A stretch of 64,000 nucleotides of DNA from Vogesella sp. LIG4 (GCF_900090205.1 NZ_LT607802.1:3936879-4000878), one strand, 5' to 3'. Positions 35,364 to 45,716 are shown, counted from the first letter of the stretch. The notes: generated by a model from the letters alone, not told the origin. Translations and numbers: made by a program.

Positions 35364-37133
35364 ATGAGTCAGGAACCAAAGGCAGCACTGGATAGTTTCT
35401 TTGCCAGCATCTCCGAAAACAATCAGAAGTGGATGCAGCAATTCGTCAACGCCATGTCGGCTGGCGCCAGCCCCGATCAGGCCGGCAACCCGCTGGCCGG
35501 TGCCTGGGGGCAGATGATGGAAAGCGCCAACCAGTTCATCGCCATGCAGAACAGCCTGTACCAGCAGCAGATGAACATCTGGCTGCAGTTCCTGGGGCAG
35601 GCGCCTGCTGCCGCCGGCACCGCCGCGGCCGGCAGCGACCGCCGCTTCTCGGCGCCGGAATGGAACGAGCACCCGTTCTACAACTTCCTGAAGCAGAGCT
35701 ACCTGCTCACTTCCAAGTGGATGACCGAACTGGTGGACAAGGCGCAGCTGGAGGCCGGCGACAAGGAGCGCCTGGCCTTCGCCACCCGCCAGTACATCGA
35801 CGCCATGTCGCCCAGCAACTTCATGCTCACCAACCCGGAAGTGGTGAAGCGCGCCATCGAAACCAAGGGCGAGAGCTTGGTAGAGGGCATGAAGAACGTC
35901 ATCGACGATCTGCAGAAGGGGCATATCTCGATGTCGGACGAAAGCAAGTTCGACATCGGCAAGAACATTGCCTGCACACCGGGCCAGGTGGTGTTCCGCA
36001 ACCAGCTGATCGAGCTGATCCAGTACACCCCCACCAGCGGCGAGGTATACGAAAAGCCGCTGCTGATCGTGCCGCCGTGCGTGAACAAGTACTACCTGAT
36101 GGATCTGCAGCCGGACAACTCCATGGTGCGTCACTTCGTGGCTCAGGGTTACCGCGTGTTCCTGGTGAGCTGGCGCTCCGCCACCCCGGAAATGAAGAAC
36201 TATCAGTGGGATAACTATATCGAAGAAGGTGTGTTCGCCGCCGCCGAGACGGTGAAGAAGATCACCAAGCAGCCGTCGATGAACGTGCTGGGCTTCTGCA
36301 TCGGCGGCGTGATCCTGACCACCGCGCTGTGCGTGGCCAAGGCTCGCGGCCTGAAGTATTTCGATTCCGCCACCTTCATGACCTCGCTGATCGACCATAC
36401 CGACCCGGGCGAGATCAAGGTGTTCCTGGACGATAACTTCTTTGCCGCCCGAGACGCCAAACTGGCCAGCGGCAACGGCGGCATCGTCAGCGGCAAGGAA
36501 CTTGGCCGCACCTTTGCCAGCCTGCGCGCCAACGACCTGGTGTGGAACTACGTGGTGAACAACTACCTGCTGGGCAAGACCCCGCCGCCGTTCGACCTGC
36601 TGTACTGGAACAACGACGCGGTGGACCTGCCGATGCCGATGCATACCTTCTTCCTGAAGGAGTACTACCGCAACAACGCGCTCACCAAGCCGGGCAGCAT
36701 CACCCTGTGCGGCGTGCCCATCGACGTGCGCACCATCGACATTCCGGTGTACATCTTCGCCGCCCGCGAAGACCACATCGTGCCGTGGCAGTCCGCCTTT
36801 GGCGGCCTGAAGTACCTGACCGGCGCGCCGAGCTGCCACTTCGTGCTGGGCGCTTCCGGCCACATCGCCGGCTCCATCAACCCGGTAACCAAGGACAAGC
36901 GCAACTACTGGGTGAACGACAAGCCTGCGGCCAACAGCGAAGCCTGGCTGGACGCGGCGGAAAGCCGCCCCGGCAGCTGGTGGAAGGACTGGGACGCCTG
37001 GCTTGCGCCGCAGTCCGGCAACAAGATCGCCACGCCCAAAACCATGGGCAGCAAGGAATTCCCGCCGCTGTGCGCGGCACCGGGCGAGTATGTACTCGCC
37101 AAGGCAATGCCGGCTCTCGCTGCATTGCAATAA
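35364..37133 (+). CDS. phaC: Class I polyhydroxyalkanoate synthase
   Basis: A 589-aa enzyme that polymerises hydroxyacyl-CoA into PHA at the granule surface. The lipase-like box is GFCIGG with catalytic Cys312. Asp470 (REDHIVPW) and His500 ([12 protein letters not shown]) complete the triad, matching Ralstonia Cys319, Asp480 and His508 in order and spacing. The N-terminal PhaC domain includes [27 protein letters not shown] lies upstream of the ATG. It is followed by phaA; no phaB reductase is in the window. Two TTGGCCGCA motifs lie inside (36502, 36926). Confidence 0.95.
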   Translation: MSQEPKAALDSFFASISENNQKWMQQFVNAMSAGASPDQAGNPLAGAWGQMMESANQFIAMQNSLYQQQMNIWLQFLGQAPAAAGTAAAGSDRRFSAPEWNEHPFYNFLKQSYLLTSKWMTELVDKAQLEAGDKERLAFATRQYIDAMSPSNFMLTNPEVVKRAIETKGESLVEGMKNVIDDLQKGHISMSDESKFDIGKNIACTPGQVVFRNQLIELIQYTPTSGEVYEKPLLIVPPCVNKYYLMDLQPDNSMVRHFVAQGYRVFLVSWRSATPEMKNYQWDNYIEEGVFAAAETVKKITKQPSMNVLGFCIGGVILTTALCVAKARGLKYFDSATFMTSLIDHTDPGEIKVFLDDNFFAARDAKLASGNGGIVSGKELGRTFASLRANDLVWNYVVNNYLLGKTPPPFDLLYWNNDAVDLPMPMHTFFLKEYYRNNALTKPGSITLCGVPIDVRTIDIPVYIFAAREDHIVPWQSAFGGLKYLTGAPSCHFVLGASGHIAGSINPVTKDKRNYWVNDKPAANSEAWLDAAESRPGSWWKDWDAWLAPQSGNKIATPKTMGSKEFPPLCAAPGEYVLAKAMPALAALQ

Positions 37134-37219
37134 TCTGAAACAGGTTCCGTGCTAGAGTGGGTATCGCCCGTGCGAAAACCACTCTAATAAGCACATCACC
37201 CGACACTTTGGAGAAACCG

Positions 37220-38401
37220 ATGCAAGACGTAGTTATCGTTGCAGCCCTGCGTACCGCCGTTGGCAGCTTTGGCGGCTCCCTGTCCAAAATCCCGGCACCG
37301 GAACTGGGTGCCACCGTCATCAAGGGCCTGCTGGAACAAACCGGCGTAAAGCCGGAAGACGTCAGCGAAGTGATCCTGGGCCAGGTGCTGACCGCAGGCA
37401 GCGGCCAGAACCCGGCGCGCCAGGCGCTGATCAAGGCCGGCCTGCCCAACAGCACCCCGGCATCCACCCTCAACGTGGTGTGCGGCTCCGGCCTGCGCGC
37501 CGTACACCTGGGCGCCCAGGCCATTGCCTGCGGCGACGCCGAGATCGTGATCGCCGGCGGCCAGGAAAACATGTCGCTGTCCCCGCACATCCTGCCGGGT
37601 TCGCGTGATGGCTTCCGCATGGGCAATGCCCAGCTGGTGGACACCATGGTGGCCGACGGCCTGACCGACGTGTACAACCAGTACCACATGGGCATCACCG
37701 CCGAAAACGTGGCCTCCAAGTACGACATCAGCCGCGACGAGCAGGACGCGCTGGCACTGGCCTCGCAGAACCGTGCCGAAGCCGCGCAGAAAGCCGGCAA
37801 GTTCGCGGACGAGATCGTTCCGGTGCTGGTACCGCAGCGCAAGGGCGACCCGGTAGCCTTCGTCGATGACGAGTACATCAAGCTCGGCGCCACCGCCGAC
37901 GCGCTGGCCAAGCTGCGCCCGGCGTTCAAGAAGGAAGGCACCGTTACCGCCGGTAACGCTTCCGGCATCAACGACGGCGCCGCCGCCGTGCTGCTGATGA
38001 GCGCCGCCAAGGCCGCCTCCCTGGGCCTGAAGCCGCTGGCCGTGATCAAGTCCTACGCCCTGACCGGCTGCGCGCCGGAAATCATGGGTATCGGCCCGGT
38101 GGCCGCCACCCGCAAGGCGCTGGACAAGGCCGGCTGGACGGTGGAAGACCTGGACCTGGTGGAAGCCAACGAAGCCTTCGCCGCACAGGCACTGGGCGTG
38201 GCCCGCGAGCTGGGCTGGAGCGCCGACAAGGTGAACGTGAACGGCGGCGCCATCGCGCTGGGCCACCCGATCGGCGCTTCCGGCTGCCGCGTACTGGTGA
38301 CCCTGCTGCACGAAATGCAGCGTCGTGACGCCAAGAAAGGCCTGGCTACCCTGTGTATCGGTGGTGGCATGGGCGTGGCGCTGGCGGTTGAGCGCCCGTA
38401 A
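37220..38401 (+). CDS. phaA: Acetyl-CoA acetyltransferase (beta-ketothiolase)
   Basis: A 393-aa thiolase that condenses two acetyl-CoA, the first step of PHB synthesis. Catalytic Cys88 (LNVVCGSG), His349 (GHPIGASG) and Cys379 (LCIGGGMG) fall at the same numbers as in Ralstonia PhaA, and length is identical. I start at ATG 37220 ([12 protein letters not shown]) with TTGGAGA upstream; a GTG at 37157 is not needed. The gap to phaC is 86 bp with no terminator seen, so co-transcription is likely. Confidence 0.95.
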   Translation: MQDVVIVAALRTAVGSFGGSLSKIPAPELGATVIKGLLEQTGVKPEDVSEVILGQVLTAGSGQNPARQALIKAGLPNSTPASTLNVVCGSGLRAVHLGAQAIACGDAEIVIAGGQENMSLSPHILPGSRDGFRMGNAQLVDTMVADGLTDVYNQYHMGITAENVASKYDISRDEQDALALASQNRAEAAQKAGKFADEIVPVLVPQRKGDPVAFVDDEYIKLGATADALAKLRPAFKKEGTVTAGNASGINDGAAAVLLMSAAKAASLGLKPLAVIKSYALTGCAPEIMGIGPVAATRKALDKAGWTVEDLDLVEANEAFAAQALGVARELGWSADKVNVNGGAIALGHPIGASGCRVLVTLLHEMQRRDAKKGLATLCIGGGMGVALAVERP

Positions 38402-38454
38402 GCACACTCGCGAGATCGTAAGCAGGCTGCAAGCCATTACTTTTCCGCATGACA

Positions 38455-38479
38455 AACCGGGGCCCTGCCCCGGTTTTTT
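38455..38479 (+). terminator. phaCA terminator
   Basis: AACCGGGGC, a CCT loop, GCCCCGGTT and a T-run, 53 bp after phaA. Confidence 0.9.
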
Positions 38480-38632
38480 CATGGCTGGCGCATCGGGCGC
38501 GTGGCAACTGTCTGCAGACAGCCCCAGGCGACCTGTCCCTTAGTTCAGCCGGTTGCGGTTTACCGCGGCAACGCTTGCACACGCTTGGGTGCTTCCGCAA
38601 AATGGATACAATATTTTGTTGGAGCATCCCCC

Positions 38633-40420
38633 ATGAGCCAGATCCCCCAGCGCATTGCCGCCCTGCGCGCCACCATGCAGCAACACGGCATTGCCGCCTG
38701 TCTGATCCCCTCTTCCGACCCGCATCTTTCGGAATACCTGCCGGGTTACTGGCAGGGCCGCCGCTGGCTGTCCGGCTTCCATGGCTCGGTGGGGCTGCTG
38801 ATCGTTACCGCCGACTTTGCCGGCCTGTGGGCGGACAGCCGCTACTGGGTGCAGGCAGAGCAGGAACTGGCCGGCAGCGGCATCCAGCTGATGAAGATCC
38901 AGACCCTGGCCAGCACCCACCACCTGGACTGGCTTGCGGCCAACCTTGCCACCGGCAGCACGCTGGCGGTGGATGGCGACGTGCTGGGCCTGGCCGCGGC
39001 GCGCGCGCTGCAGACCACGCTGGACGGCGTGGGCGCTACCCTGCGCACCGACCTCGACCTGCTGCAGCAGGTATGGAGTGAGCGCCCGGCCCTGCCGGTA
39101 GCGCCGGTATACGCCCACCTGCCGCCCTACGCCGCCGTTGGCCGCAACGACAAGCTGACCGCCGTGCGCGGCGCCATGCGTGAAGCCGGCGCCGACTGGC
39201 ACTTCATCTCCACCCTGGACGACATCGCCTGGCTCACCAACCTGCGTGGCAGCGATGTGAACTACAACCCGGTATTCATCGCCCATCTGCTGCTGGGCCA
39301 GGACAGAGCCACGCTGTTCGTCGGCGGTGGCAAGATCGACGCCGCACTGGCAGCAGAGCTGGCTGCCGACGGCATCCTGCTGGCCGACTACGCTGGCGCC
39401 AAGGCCGCGCTGGCGGCATTGCCGACCGGCAGCCGCCTGCTGCTGGACCCGCGCCGCATCACCCTGGGCCTGCGCCAGGCGGTACCGGTGCAGGTTCAGA
39501 TCAGCGAGCAGATCAACCCCAGCACGCTGCTGAAATCGCGCAAGACCGCCGACGAAGCCGCCCACGTACGCCAGGCCATGGAACTGGACGGCGCCGCACT
39601 GGCCGAGTTCTTTGCCTGGTTCGAAGCCAACGTTGGCCGCAGCGCCATCAGCGAGCTGACCATCGACGAGCAGATCACCGCCGCGCGCGCCCGCCGCCCC
39701 GGCTTCGTCTGCCCCAGCTTTGCCACCATCGCCGGCTTCAACGCCAATGGCGCGCTGCCGCACTACCGCGCCACCGAGGCCAGCCACAGCGACATCGCCG
39801 GCAACGGCCTGCTGCTGATCGACTCCGGCGGCCAGTACCTGAACGGCACTACCGACATCACCCGCGTGGTGGCGGTAGGCCAACCCAGCGCCGAGCAGAA
39901 GCGCGATTTCACCCTGGTGCTCAAGGGCATGATCGCGCTGAGCATGGCGCACTTCCCGGTGGGCACCCCGTCGCCGATGCTGGACTCGCTGGCGCGCGCG
40001 CCGATCTGGCAGGCCGATATCGACTTCGGCCACGGCGTGGGCCACGGCGTGGGCTACTTCCTCAACGTGCACGAAGGCCCGCAGAGCATCTCCCGCTCGC
40101 AGCCGGAAGCCACCATGGCGATGCAGCCGGGCATGATCACCTCCAACGAGCCCGGCATCTACCGCCCGGGCCAGTGGGGCGTGCGCATCGAGAACCTGCT
40201 GCTGAACGTGGCCGCCGCCGACAACAGCTTCGGCAGCTTCCTGAAGTTCGAAACGCTGACGCTGTGCCCGATCGACACCCGCTGCATCGCGCGCGAGTTG
40301 CTGAGCCCGGCCGAAACCGCCTGGCTGAACGACTACCACGCCGAGGTGCTGCGCCGCATCGCGCCGCTGGTAAGCGGCGAGGCACTGGCCTGGCTGCAAC
40401 AGGCCACCCGGGCAATCTGA
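38633..40420 (+). CDS. Aminopeptidase P family protein
   Basis: A 595-aa metallopeptidase that removes N-terminal residues before proline. Two creatinase-like N-terminal domains (IPQRIAALRATMQQHGIAAC, DSRYWVQAEQEL) precede an M24 domain. Metal ligands are visible as Asp397 in IDSGGQYLNGTTDITR, the His in GHGVGHGVGYFLNVHEGP, and the Glu residues in ITSNEPGIY and RIENLLL. Its 595-aa length fits the XPNPEP1-like group rather than E. coli PepP (441 aa). I start at ATG 38633 with TTGGAG upstream; earlier in-frame codons lie in non-homologous sequence. It contains three TTGGCCGCA motifs. Confidence 0.92.
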   Translation: MSQIPQRIAALRATMQQHGIAACLIPSSDPHLSEYLPGYWQGRRWLSGFHGSVGLLIVTADFAGLWADSRYWVQAEQELAGSGIQLMKIQTLASTHHLDWLAANLATGSTLAVDGDVLGLAAARALQTTLDGVGATLRTDLDLLQQVWSERPALPVAPVYAHLPPYAAVGRNDKLTAVRGAMREAGADWHFISTLDDIAWLTNLRGSDVNYNPVFIAHLLLGQDRATLFVGGGKIDAALAAELAADGILLADYAGAKAALAALPTGSRLLLDPRRITLGLRQAVPVQVQISEQINPSTLLKSRKTADEAAHVRQAMELDGAALAEFFAWFEANVGRSAISELTIDEQITAARARRPGFVCPSFATIAGFNANGALPHYRATEASHSDIAGNGLLLIDSGGQYLNGTTDITRVVAVGQPSAEQKRDFTLVLKGMIALSMAHFPVGTPSPMLDSLARAPIWQADIDFGHGVGHGVGYFLNVHEGPQSISRSQPEATMAMQPGMITSNEPGIYRPGQWGVRIENLLLNVAAADNSFGSFLKFETLTLCPIDTRCIARELLSPAETAWLNDYHAEVLRRIAPLVSGEALAWLQQATRAI

Positions 40421-40485
40421 GCGAGAAAGGTTCCGGCTGCCCCAGGCCGGAACCAAATGGCTATACTGCCGCGTTAGAACATTTT

Positions 40486-40607
40486 CACGATCTCGCGAGC
40501 GAGAGCGAGACCAGACGAAAACGGCCGGGGAAGCGGAACTGACCTGGAGTCAGTACGCATTACCGGGTCGAACTCAACGCCGTCTCGCCGACGCGCAGCA
40601 GATCGTG
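40486..40607. repeat. 122-bp imperfect palindrome (copy A2)
   Basis: CACGATCT (40486-40493) and AGATCGTG (40600-40607) are the ends. Inside are GCGAGAGCGAGAC and ACGAAAACGGCC on the left, CTGACCTGGAGTCAG at the centre, and CAACGCCGTCTCGCCGACGC on the right. It matches 3842-3938 at both ends. It occupies the promoter/leader region of the following binding-protein gene. Confidence 0.75.
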
Positions 40608-40622
40608 GGCAAGCGCTTAGCC

Positions 40623-41414
40623 ATGGATTGCCGCATGAAGATCACCCGATTACTCCCCCTGTGCACCCTGCTGGCCCTGCTGGGCCAGGCACTGCCCTGC
40701 CAGGCGCTGACCCTGCTTACCGAGGACTGGCCGCCGGTTACCTTCCAGAACGGCCGCGGCGTGGCCGACGGCATGGCGGTGGAAGTGGTGCACGCCATCC
40801 AGACCCGCATCGGCGACAGCAACCCGATCCAGGTGCAGCCCTGGGCGCGCGCCTATAGCAGCCTGCTCAATGACGGCAACGTGATGCTGTTCACCGTTGG
40901 CCGCAACGCCGAGCGGGAACGGCTGATGACCCTGCTCGGGCCCATCCTGGTGTCCAGTACCGACATCGTTTCCCAGGCCAGGAACGCCGCCAGCCTGCGC
41001 CAGTTGCCGCCGGGCGAGCTGCGCAAGCTGCCGGTGGCCGCCTATCGCGGCAGCATCTTCGCCAGCAGCGCCAAGGCCGCCGGCTTCCAGGTAAGCGAAA
41101 CCAACGACCCGGGCCAGTCGGCGCGCATGCTGCTGGCCGGGCGGGTAAAACTGTGGGCGGACGGCAACGTGGTGATGAGCCGGGTGCTGCGCGAACAGGG
41201 CGTTGCCCCCGGCGCGGTGGAAAAAATCGTCACCCTGGACAAGCTGGACCTGTACCTGGCGTTCTCGGCCAATGTGCCGCGTGACACCATTCTGCAATGG
41301 GAATCCGGGCTGAAAGCCATCAAGCAGGACGGCACCTTCGCCGCCATCCACCGCCGCTGGTTCCCGCAGGAGCAGCCGCCATTGCAGGTGGAACGGCTGG
41401 GCATCCAGAAGTAA
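40623..41414 (+). CDS. Periplasmic solute-binding protein, family 3 type
   Basis: A protein of about 263 aa with a signal peptide (ITRLLPLCTLLALLGQALPCQA) and the family 3 extracellular solute-binding fold: LTLLTEDWPPVTFQNG, GMAVEVVHAIQ, VQPWARAYSSLLNDGNVMLFTVGRN. This subgroup, related to amino-acid-binding proteins, is often encoded without a permease, as here, so a sensing role is as likely as transport. The start is uncertain: ATG 40623 or ATG 40635 (MKITRLLP), neither with a clear ribosome site because a palindromic repeat ends 16 bp upstream. Confidence 0.75.
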   Translation: MDCRMKITRLLPLCTLLALLGQALPCQALTLLTEDWPPVTFQNGRGVADGMAVEVVHAIQTRIGDSNPIQVQPWARAYSSLLNDGNVMLFTVGRNAERERLMTLLGPILVSSTDIVSQARNAASLRQLPPGELRKLPVAAYRGSIFASSAKAAGFQVSETNDPGQSARMLLAGRVKLWADGNVVMSRVLREQGVAPGAVEKIVTLDKLDLYLAFSANVPRDTILQWESGLKAIKQDGTFAAIHRRWFPQEQPPLQVERLGIQK

Positions 41415-41432
41415 GCCTGCCTGACGCGACAA

Positions 41433-41457
41433 AGCCCGGCATGCCGGGCTTTGTGGT
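41433..41457. terminator. Bidirectional terminator
   Basis: ACAAAGCCCGGC and GCCGGGCTTTGT form a stem between the convergent binding-protein and cupin genes. Confidence 0.75.
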
Positions 41458-41475
41458 ATCGGCGAGCCTGCCGGA

Positions 41476-42045
41476 TCAGCTTTCGTTGTGCGCCACGGTG
41501 ATCCGGCAGCGGGTACCTGCCGCCACATCGTAGGTGTTGAAATCGTTCATCGTGCGGCCATAGAGATGCAGGCTGACCGCGCGACCGCGCTCGGCCGGCA
41601 CGCCGGTGATGTGAATGTGATCCGGGTTGGGCACGAAGCTGGTTACCGCACCGTGCCGCAGCAGCACGATGCCGCCACGAACCAGCTCGATACCCTCGTC
41701 AGCGCCGCGATCCGGCGACAGCCGCACATAGCTGCGTTCTTCCAGCACGCCCTCCACCACGCCTACCACACCCCAGCTGCCGTGATCGTGCACCGGCGTC
41801 CACTGCCCCGGCAGCCACACCAGCGCATACAGCGACAGGCTCTTGTCCGGCGCCTCGTAAATCAGGTTGCGGGTATAGCCGCTGTCACTGCTGCGGTAAT
41901 GCTGCGGCTGCAGGAAGGAGCCGGCATGCTCGATCAGCTCCAGCATCAGCGGCGCCAGCGCCAGCACGCAGTCGGCCGGCTCCGCATGCAAGTGGCTGCG
42001 CGTGCTGGCCTGGTCGATGAAACGCTCTAGCTCTGGAGAGTTCAT
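41476..42045 (-). CDS. Cysteine dioxygenase-like cupin
   Basis: A protein of about 189 aa of the cysteine dioxygenase type-I fold, which oxidises cysteine or a related thiol such as 3-mercaptopropionate with O2. The iron-binding cupin motif is WTPVHDHGSWGVVGVVEG with His86 and His88, and HITGVPAERGRAVSLHLYGRTM supplies the third histidine. Bacterial members vary in thiol substrate; I cannot choose. Either ATG 42045 (MNSPELERF) or ATG 42081 may start it; neither has a good ribosome site. Confidence 0.75.
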   Translation of the reverse strand: MNSPELERFIDQASTRSHLHAEPADCVLALAPLMLELIEHAGSFLQPQHYRSSDSGYTRNLIYEAPDKSLSLYALVWLPGQWTPVHDHGSWGVVGVVEGVLEERSYVRLSPDRGADEGIELVRGGIVLLRHGAVTSFVPNPDHIHITGVPAERGRAVSLHLYGRTMNDFNTYDVAAGTRCRITVAHNES

Positions 42046-42125
42046 GGCGGCAGGGCGATATTGAAGACAAAGAGAATTCATCTTATATCAACGGCATTGA
42101 AATACCAGGCAGCCTGCGGCCAGGC

Positions 42126-43052
42126 TCAGCACTCCAGCCAGGTCGCCGCCGGCCGTGCCGTCCCCCTGCCGCCCAGCGTGTCGACCAGGTAATCAACAAA
42201 TGACACGATGCGCGAGGAAAGCGCCGTGTTGCGGTAATAGACAGCATGAATCGGTTGCCGCACATCCTGCGTCTGGCGCGCTAGCACCTGCACCAGGCGC
42301 CCGGATTCGCGATCCTGCGCGGTCATGAAGTCCGACAGGCAGACAATGCCCGCCCCGTCCAGCGCCAGTTGCCGCAGCGTCTCCCCGCTGGCCGCGCACA
42401 CCGCCGGCGCTATCCGGTACGGCTCGCCATCCGCGGCGGTCAGCGGCCACACGTTCAGCGATTCCGGCTGGTTGAAGCCCAGCAGCGCATGCCGGTCCAG
42501 CTCCTTGACCGTGCGGGGCTGGCCGTGCGCCTCGATATAGGCCGGGCTGGCGAGCACGCGCAGCCGGCTGTGGCCGATCAGCCGGCTGTGCAGCGTGGAA
42601 TCCTTCAGCCGGCCGATGCGAAAGGCGACGTCGGTGCGCCGTTCGAGCAGATCGATGATGCCTTCGTTGCTGTTCAGCTCCAGCTCCACCTGGGGAAAGC
42701 GGGCGCGGTAGCCGCCCACCAGCGGCACGATCACGTGCAGCATGAACGGCGAGGCAGCATCGATCCGCAAGCGCCCGGACGGCTGTTCGCGCCGCGCCAG
42801 CATCTGCTCTTCCGCGCTGTCCACCGATTCGATGATTGCCCGCGCACTCTGCAGGAAGCTGCGCCCTTCCTCGGTCAGCTCCAGGCGGCGCGTGGTCCGC
42901 CGCAGCAGCGTGGTCTGCAGCTTGTCCTCCAGCCGCGCCAGCGAGCGGCTGGTTGCCGACACCGTGAGGTCAAGCTGCTGCGCGGCCGCGGTGATCGAGC
43001 CGCTGTCCACCACGGTTGCAAAGGCCTGCAGCTCGTCGAGTGTGACTTTCAT
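42126..43052 (-). CDS. LysR-family regulator of the divergent oxidoreductase/exporter genes
   Basis: A 308-aa transcription factor. The N-terminal winged helix-turn-helix (LDELQAFATVVDSGSITAAAQQLDLTVSATSRSLARLEDKL) is followed by the effector-binding domain from about residue 90. It resembles the DsdX/YafC-type LysR branch, and E. coli yafC also neighbours dkgB, which occurs here 3 kb away. It is divergent from the MoaF-like gene, which fits control of 43216-46627. A TTGA-N7-TCAA motif lies just upstream of its start. Confidence 0.85.
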   Translation of the reverse strand: MKVTLDELQAFATVVDSGSITAAAQQLDLTVSATSRSLARLEDKLQTTLLRRTTRRLELTEEGRSFLQSARAIIESVDSAEEQMLARREQPSGRLRIDAASPFMLHVIVPLVGGYRARFPQVELELNSNEGIIDLLERRTDVAFRIGRLKDSTLHSRLIGHSRLRVLASPAYIEAHGQPRTVKELDRHALLGFNQPESLNVWPLTAADGEPYRIAPAVCAASGETLRQLALDGAGIVCLSDFMTAQDRESGRLVQVLARQTQDVRQPIHAVYYRNTALSSRIVSFVDYLVDTLGGRGTARPAATWLEC

Positions 43053-43054
43053 TG

Positions 43055-43069
43055 TTGATTTTTCGTCAA
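43055..43069. promoter_or_regulatory. Possible LysR-type binding motif
   Basis: TTGATTTTTTCGTCAA-type motif, read as TTGA, seven bases, TCAA, lying three bases upstream of the LysR start codon in a visibly AT-rich gap. LysR proteins favour T-N11-A sites of this form. Autorepression plus activation of the divergent operon is inference. Confidence 0.35.
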
Positions 43070-43215
43070 AATAATTTCGCTTATAGACCAGTTTTTACGC
43101 AAAAGTAAAGCGGGCACACTGCGCTCCATCGTTACCGGAAACCGGGATGCTCCCCGCCCATGTGGCGGGCCGCGCATCCGCCCATCGGGCACTTCCCTTC
43201 ACCCAGGAGCTCAGC

Positions 43216-43539
43216 ATGACTGCACCGACCCAACTGCCGCCGTTTGCCGGCAAGACTTTCGAAGTCCGCTACGACGGGCTTACCGCCATCAACGCCTATG
43301 CCGACGACGGCATCCACATGCGCTACCAGATCACCGAAGGCGCTTTTGCCGGCGCAACCGGCGAAGTCGCCTACAGCTGGCAGCACATCGCCGGCGACTG
43401 CTACGCGATTTCCTGGCAGGAGGCCGACCGCGCCACCGTCGTGCATATCGACGACTTCGCCGCCGGCACCTCGCGTTCTTTCTTTACCGCGCCTTCGCTC
43501 GATTTCCATCGGCTCGACGGCAGCCTGCGCGCCCGCTGA
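43216..43539 (+). CDS. MoaF-related small protein
   Basis: A 107-aa protein resembling the MoaF C-terminal (lipocalin-like) domain: FAGKTFEVRYDGLTAINAYADDG, then YSWQHIAGDCYAISWQEADRATVVHIDDF. MoaF-type proteins were named from molybdopterin gene clusters, but many lie with aromatic or redox genes, and the function is unknown. I start at ATG 43216 with AGGAG upstream. It is the first gene of a probable operon with the LLM oxidoreductase, 12 bp downstream. Confidence 0.6.
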   Translation: MTAPTQLPPFAGKTFEVRYDGLTAINAYADDGIHMRYQITEGAFAGATGEVAYSWQHIAGDCYAISWQEADRATVVHIDDFAAGTSRSFFTAPSLDFHRLDGSLRAR

Positions 43540-43551
43540 ACAGGCCAGACC

Positions 43552-44493
43552 ATGCCTACTCCACTTGCAAAACTGAGCAGCGGCGGCTTCAGCATCGGCA
43601 TCGAGCTGCCGCTGGACAACGACTGGTCGCCGGATGGCGAAGCCAGCCGCCTACGCGACGGCCGCCGCCACGGTGTGCCCAGCCTGGCACGCCACGCCGA
43701 ACTCGCCCAGCTGGCGGACCGCCTCGGCTTTCGCGCCCTGTGGGTGCGCGACGTGCCGCTGTACGACCCGTCGTTCGGCGATGCCGCCCAGGTGTTTGAA
43801 GTGTTTGCCTACCTGGGCTACCTGGCCGGCATCACCCGCGACATCCTGCTGGGCACGGCGGCGGTAGTACTGCCGCTGCGCGAGCCGCTGCTGACGCTGA
43901 AGTCGGCCGCAAGCATCCAGGCGCTGAGCGGCGGCCGGCTGCTGCTCGGCGTTGCCAGCGGTGACCGCCCGGTGGAATACCCGCTGTTCGGCCGCGATTT
44001 CGAAACACGCGGCGCGAACTTCCGCCAGCAGGTCGCCCTGCTGCGCGACGGCGCCCGCGGGCACCTGCCGCCGGGCATCGAGGTACTGCCTGCCACGCAC
44101 ACGCTGCCGCTGCTGGTCGCCGGCCTCGCACAACAGTCGCCGCAGTGGATAGGCACGCATATGGACGGCTGCCTCGCCTACCCGGGTACGCCGGACGACC
44201 ATGCCCGCCGCGTTGCCAGCTGGCGTGCCGTTGCCGGTGACAAGCCCTACACCAGCTTCATCCATCTCGATCTCGCGGACGATCCGCAGCAGCCGCTGCA
44301 GCGCCACCGCTTCGGCGCACGGGCCGGGCGCCTCGCGCTGATCGAGGAACTGGCCGCCATGCGCGACGCCGGCGTGCAGCACATCGGCCTGCACTTCCGC
44401 CGCAACCGCCGGCCGCTGGCGGAAACGCTCGCCGAAATCGCCAGCGAAGTCCTGCCGCATTTCCATCACGTACAGAAGGAACTCACCACATGA
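43552..44493 (+). CDS. Luciferase-like (LLM class) oxidoreductase
   Basis: A 313-aa flavin-dependent oxidoreductase of the bacterial luciferase-like superfamily. It has a TIM-barrel pattern with HAELAQLADRLGFRALWVRDVPLYDPSFGD, TAAVVLPLREPLLTLKSAASIQALSGGRLLLGVASGDRP, and a distal RDAGVQHIGLHFRRNRRPL. It belongs to the short LLM subgroup found with MFS exporters. Substrate is unknown. Its stop overlaps the MFS start (ATGA), so the two are translationally coupled. Confidence 0.85.
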   Translation: MPTPLAKLSSGGFSIGIELPLDNDWSPDGEASRLRDGRRHGVPSLARHAELAQLADRLGFRALWVRDVPLYDPSFGDAAQVFEVFAYLGYLAGITRDILLGTAAVVLPLREPLLTLKSAASIQALSGGRLLLGVASGDRPVEYPLFGRDFETRGANFRQQVALLRDGARGHLPPGIEVLPATHTLPLLVAGLAQQSPQWIGTHMDGCLAYPGTPDDHARRVASWRAVAGDKPYTSFIHLDLADDPQQPLQRHRFGARAGRLALIEELAAMRDAGVQHIGLHFRRNRRPLAETLAEIASEVLPHFHHVQKELTT

Positions 44494-45716
44494 CCCAGTC
44501 CGCCACATCGACACCGGCTCGCACCGGCAGCGAATGGCTGCCGCTGCTGGCGCTGGCTATCGGCGCATTCAGCATCGGCACCACCGAGTTTTCCCCGATG
44601 GGGCTGCTGCCCGTCATCGCGCAGGGCCTGCATGTCTCCATCCCCACCGCCGGCATGCTGATCACCGCCTACGCACTGGGTGTGATGATAGGCGCGCCAC
44701 TGATGACCATCGTGTTGTCGCGCTGGTCGCGGCGCACCGCGCTGATTGCGCTGATGGGCATTTTCACATTGGGCAACCTGCTGTCGGCACTGGCAACGGA
44801 CTACACCACCCTGCTGCTGGCACGCCTGGTCACCAGCCTCAACCATGGCGCCTTCTTCGGCCTGGGCTCGCTGGTTGCGGCCAACGTGGTACCCCGCCAC
44901 AAGCAGGCCAGCGCGGTGGCCACCATGTTCATGGGGCTGACCATCGCCAATATCGGCGGTGTGCCCGCCGCCACCTGGCTGGGGCAGACCATAGGCTGGC
45001 GCATGTCGTTCGCTGCCACCGCGGTGCTGGGCGTGATCACGATGCTGGTGCTGCGGGCCGCACTACCCAGGGGAGTGGCCGGACAACGGCCGCAGGTGCG
45101 CGGTGAGCTGAAGGTGCTGACCCGCCCGGTGGTGCTGATGGCCATGGCCACCACGGTGCTGGGCTCCGGTGCGATGTTCACGCTCTACACCTATATCGCC
45201 CCGACGCTGCAACAGCTGGCCGGCGCCACGCCGCAGTTCGTCACCGTCATGCTGGTGCTGGTCGGCGTGGGCTTCTCGATCGGCAATATGGCCGGCGGCT
45301 GGCTGGCGGACCGCTCGCTCAACGGCAGCCTCATCGTCTTTCTGCTGCTGCTGGTCGCCATCATGCTGGCGTTCCCGCTGCTGGCAAAAACCCAGCTGGG
45401 CACGGCCTTCGCCGTGGTGGTCTGGGGTGCCGCAACCTTTGCCGTGGTACCGCCGCTGCAGATGCGGGTGATGCGTGCGGCGGCGGAAGCACCGGGGCTT
45501 GCTTCTTCGGTCAACGTCGGCGCCTTCAACCTGGGCAATGCCGTTGGTGCCGCCGCCGGTGGCGCCGCCATCTCGGCGGGCTTTGGCTACCAGGCAGTAC
45601 CCATTGTCGGCGCGCTGATCGCGGTATCGGGTTTGTTGCTGGTACTGCTGCAGATCGCCCGCCAGCGCCAGCCGGCATCCGGCCGGCTGGCCGAAGCCGC
45701 GCCGCAGGATATTTGA
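44490..45716 (+). CDS. MFS exporter, AraJ/YdhP type
   Basis: A 408-aa membrane transporter with about 12 hydrophobic segments. IGTTEFSPMGLLPVIAQGL and TAYALGVMIGAPLMTIVLSRWSRRTALI are the signatures of the sugar-efflux/AraJ subgroup, and LNHGAFFGLGSLVAANVVP matches the fifth helix motif. It overlaps the LLM gene by 4 bp. Its role may be to export the substrate or product of the neighbouring oxidoreductases. Confidence 0.85.
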   Translation: MTQSATSTPARTGSEWLPLLALAIGAFSIGTTEFSPMGLLPVIAQGLHVSIPTAGMLITAYALGVMIGAPLMTIVLSRWSRRTALIALMGIFTLGNLLSALATDYTTLLLARLVTSLNHGAFFGLGSLVAANVVPRHKQASAVATMFMGLTIANIGGVPAATWLGQTIGWRMSFAATAVLGVITMLVLRAALPRGVAGQRPQVRGELKVLTRPVVLMAMATTVLGSGAMFTLYTYIAPTLQQLAGATPQFVTVMLVLVGVGFSIGNMAGGWLADRSLNGSLIVFLLLLVAIMLAFPLLAKTQLGTAFAVVVWGAATFAVVPPLQMRVMRAAAEAPGLASSVNVGAFNLGNAVGAAAGGAAISAGFGYQAVPIVGALIAVSGLLLVLLQIARQRQPASGRLAEAAPQDI